Positions 62,209-64,000 of a stretch of 64,000 nucleotides of DNA are shown here, in pieces (the first letter of the stretch is position 1; the number at the start of each line of letters is the position of its first letter). The notes beneath the pieces were generated by a model. The model was given only the letters and a program-made list of their open reading frames with translations. It did no database searches and was not told the DNA's origin. Source of the stretch: CALHVX01 sp039198065 (GTDB lineage: Bacteria > Pseudomonadota > Gammaproteobacteria > Pseudomonadales > Azotimanducaceae); NCBI GenBank assembly GCA_039198065.1, contig JBCCTU010000010.1, positions 62,001 to 126,000 on the forward strand, read 5' to 3'. Made by a program: the position numbers and the translations under genes.

Positions 62209-62706
62209 ATGAGCGAGCAAACTAACCAACCCGAGACCGCGCTACCCGACGACCGCCGCCTCCGCCTAGGCATTGCGGCAGCCTACGAGCAGGCGAAGAA
62301 GAGCTTTGACGAAGGTGGGGTGCCGGTGGGTGCGTCGCTGATGATTGGCGACGAGGTCGTTGCTGTCGGTCACAACCGTCGGGTGCAGCAGGGCAGCTCG
62401 ATTCTGCATGGGGAAACCGACTGCATCGAACGCGCCGGTCACGAACACGACCTGTCTCAAGCGACGCTCTTCACCACCTTGTCTCCGTGCACCATGTGTG
62501 CCGGCGCGATTCGCCTGTTCCGCATTCCCGAGGTTGTGATCCTCGACTCCGTGAACACGGCGGACTATGAGACGACTGAGGAGGAGATGAGTGCTCATGG
62601 GGTGCGCGTCCGGCGCGTGCCGCACGAGCCGTCGATCGAGTTGAATCGCCGCTTTCAACAGGATCCTGTTACCCGACGGATTTGGCTCGGCGATGTTGGC
62701 ATTTAA
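62209..62706 (+). CDS. Cytosine deaminase (yeast Fcy1-like nucleoside deaminase)
   Basis: A 165-aa zinc deaminase of the CDA fold. The zinc motif is HGETDCIE (H67, catalytic E69) and SPCTMCAGA (C94, C97). The spacing, with ILHGETDCIERAGH and RVPHEPSIELNRRFQ, matches fungal-type cytosine deaminase rather than tRNA TadA. It should convert cytosine to uracil. upp, which uses uracil, is its convergent neighbour 31 bases away. Confidence 0.88.
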   Translation: MSEQTNQPETALPDDRRLRLGIAAAYEQAKKSFDEGGVPVGASLMIGDEVVAVGHNRRVQQGSSILHGETDCIERAGHEHDLSQATLFTTLSPCTMCAGAIRLFRIPEVVILDSVNTADYETTEEEMSAHGVRVRRVPHEPSIELNRRFQQDPVTRRIWLGDVGI

Positions 62707-62737
62707 CCTAGGGCGTCTCGCTAGGTCCCAGCCGCCC

Positions 62738-63406
62738 TCAGCGGGTCCCGTAGAGGCGGTCTCCGGCATCGCCTAGGCCAGGCACGATGTAGCCCTGCTC
62801 ATTCAGGTGGTCATCCAGGGCGGCGGTGACGACCGGCACGTCCGGATGCGCATCGGCTAAACGCTGCACACCCTCGGGTGCGGCGAGCACGCAGAGAAAC
62901 CGAATGTCGATGGCGCCGGCTGTCTTGATCAGATCGATGGCCGCGGCGGCCGAGTTGCCGGTCGCCAGCATCGGATCGACCACGATGACGCGCCGTTGCT
63001 CCAATCGATCCGGCAGCTTGCAGTAATACTGTACCGGCTCCAGGGTCTCTTCGTTGCGGTACAGGCCGACGAAGCCGACGCGGGCAGCCGGTACGAGCTC
63101 CAGCATGCCGTCGAGCAAACCGTTCCCAGCCCGCAGGATCGATACCAGTGAAAGCTTCGGACCGTCGAGGGTCGGGGCCTGCATGGTGGTGAGCGGCGTT
63201 TCGATTTCGGTCGTCGTCAGCGGCAGGTCCCGGGTGACTTCGTAGGCCAGGAACTGACTGAGCTCGCGCAGCAGCTGGCGAAAGGTACCGGTCGGTGTCA
63301 TGCGGTCACGCAGCAGACTCAACTTGTGTTGGACCAGCGGGTGATCAACGAGGGTGAGGTCAGGCACGGGGCGGTCATCCGGTGGTAGCGGTCCATCATC
63401 CGGCAT
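62738..63406 (-). CDS. upp: Uracil phosphoribosyltransferase
   Basis: A 222-aa UPRT that makes UMP from uracil and PRPP. Conserved parts are VDHPLVQHKLSLLRD, SILRAGNGLLDGML, the PRPP loop VIVVDPMLATGNSAAAAID, and the C-terminal uracil-binding GYIVPGLGDAGDRLYGTR. The ATG at 63406 is chosen over the 63439 start. It shares its 3' side with cytosine deaminase. Confidence 0.95.
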   Translation of the reverse strand: MPDDGPLPPDDRPVPDLTLVDHPLVQHKLSLLRDRMTPTGTFRQLLRELSQFLAYEVTRDLPLTTTEIETPLTTMQAPTLDGPKLSLVSILRAGNGLLDGMLELVPAARVGFVGLYRNEETLEPVQYYCKLPDRLEQRRVIVVDPMLATGNSAAAAIDLIKTAGAIDIRFLCVLAAPEGVQRLADAHPDVPVVTAALDDHLNEQGYIVPGLGDAGDRLYGTR

Positions 63407-63559
63407 CTCCGATCCGCTCGCCAGTACGCTTCGAAGCACTCGAGGCGCAATTGAGGTGTTACCTAATCTTTGCGGAACTGTCTCTTACTTGACTGAAGTC
63501 GGAGTTTGGGCTCGCTAGAGTAGACCTTCAATTGAATGCCCGCGCCCGGAAGGATCCCG

Positions 63560-63904
63560 ATGCAACGCGCTACCGACCCTGGTCCCATCCACACGTTCCG
63601 AACGGAACGATTCTTCACCAGCGATGGCCTGTGGTACTTCGCCACCCGCGAGCAGGTGGATATGGGTCCATATCCCAGCCGGCTCGATGCGCGCCGGGCG
63701 ACGGCCCGCTACATCGATACCCAGCAAACGCTGGCTCGACTCCGGCAGGGCAACGCCGTTCGGGAAACGGACGCCGACTTTGACCCCCGGGGTATTGCCG
63801 CCCGGGCCCGGGACCTTTCCGAGCTCGCAAGCCGCGAAGTCGGTCGCGTCCGGGGCGACGACCGGCTTATGGACAAAGACTTCGGTGGCTCACTGGCTGA
63901 CTGA
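63560..63904 (+). CDS. DUF6316 family small protein
   Basis: A 114-aa protein with the DUF6316-type core, FRTERFFTSDGLWYFATREQVDMGPYPSRLDARRAT-like order (residues about 13-47). It then has a charged C-terminal tail ending FGGSLAD. These proteins are small, cytoplasmic and of unknown role in gammaproteobacteria. The ATG at 63560 has GGAAGGA upstream. Confidence 0.8.
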   Translation: MQRATDPGPIHTFRTERFFTSDGLWYFATREQVDMGPYPSRLDARRATARYIDTQQTLARLRQGNAVRETDADFDPRGIAARARDLSELASREVGRVRGDDRLMDKDFGGSLAD

Positions 63905-63916
63905 TCGTCGCGTTGG

Positions 63917-64000
63917 TTAGGCGAACTCACGGCGGTCATCAAAGGCCCAGCGTCCGAGCATACCGAGACCGAGCAGCGTCGCGACCACATCGAGCGCGTC
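63917..64000 (-). CDS. C-terminal end of a hypothetical protein (cut by the right edge)
   Basis: A 27-codon open end on the minus strand finishing with TAA at 63917. The visible end reads VVATLLGLGMLGRWAFDDRREFA, a hydrophobic stretch followed by a charged tail, as in a small membrane protein. It is too little to name a family. Confidence 0.4.
   Translation of the reverse strand, partial: DALDVVATLLGLGMLGRWAFDDRREFA

Overview
The window reads as chromosomal DNA of a free-living, Gram-negative, flagellated gammaproteobacterium, probably marine or otherwise oligotrophic. The basis is the tmRNA tag ANDENYALAA, the gene order rnr-rlmB-rpsF-rpsR-rplI-dnaB-radA and glyA-nrdR-rib-nusB-thiL-pgpA, three large TonB-dependent receptors, and PomAB-type motor genes. 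It is GC-rich and densely coded, uses many GTG starts, and has many 1-4 base stop/start overlaps. I see no prophage, insertion sequence, CRISPR array or rRNA operon. The exact family cannot be fixed from the sequence alone.

Layout. 1-2.4 kb: an ATP-dependent DNA ligase (cut by the left edge) translationally coupled to its metallo-beta-lactamase-fold exonuclease. 2.4-4.3 kb: rluE and a PLP-dependent decarboxylase of the sphingosine-phosphate-lyase type. 4.4-10.4 kb: two tandem TonB-dependent receptors, each with a promoter followed at once by a 5'-terminal hairpin. 10.5-14.6 kb: a GFA-like zinc protein, a SOUL protein, an N-acyl-D-amino-acid deacylase-type amidohydrolase, a DgcN-like protein and tRNA-Leu(CAG). 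14.7-24.1 kb: information-processing core (rnr, rlmB, rpsF, rpsR, rplI, dnaB, radA), interrupted by a choice-of-anchor I protein with a PEP-CTERM-like tail. 24.1-26.4 kb: ettA and a DUF3291 gene facing away from each other across a G-quadruplex-like repeat. 26.5-32.6 kb: glyA, nrdR, ribD, ribH, nusB, thiL, pgpA and an exported retropepsin-like protease. 32.7-35.7 kb: ispA/xseB and the pomA-pomB motor pair. 35.8-39.6 kb: an AhpD-like/GAF/zinc-ribbon protein, a Sel1/TPR protein and a small exported coiled-coil/beta protein. 39.8-44.1 kb: tmRNA, a 750-base gene-poor stretch, folE, and an operon of dienelactone hydrolase, CobW GTPase and a degenerate Smr-like protein. 44.2-46.7 kb: a tightly overlapping operon of chalcone-isomerase-like, JmjC-like and RhlA-like genes. 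47.0-52.8 kb: a secreted subtilase with a LamG-like insert and YLWAN hexapeptide repeats, then hscC and its J-domain partner. 52.9-63.9 kb: a renalase-like flavoprotein, a third TonB-dependent receptor behind a perfect 22-bp palindrome, a methyltransferase, a PucC-like transporter, an exported adenine deaminase, HupE/UreJ, cytosine deaminase, upp and a DUF6316 gene.

How the genes work together. The right arm looks like a nucleobase-salvage neighbourhood: adenine deamination outside the cytoplasm, cytosine to uracil, and uracil to UMP, with a possible uptake receptor and metal permease nearby. The 11.5-14.4 kb pair points to D-amino-acid metabolism. The least explained parts, and the best candidates for new biology, are the CHI/JmjC/RhlA operon, the LamG-split subtilase with hexapeptide repeats, and the exported adenine deaminase/HupE pair.
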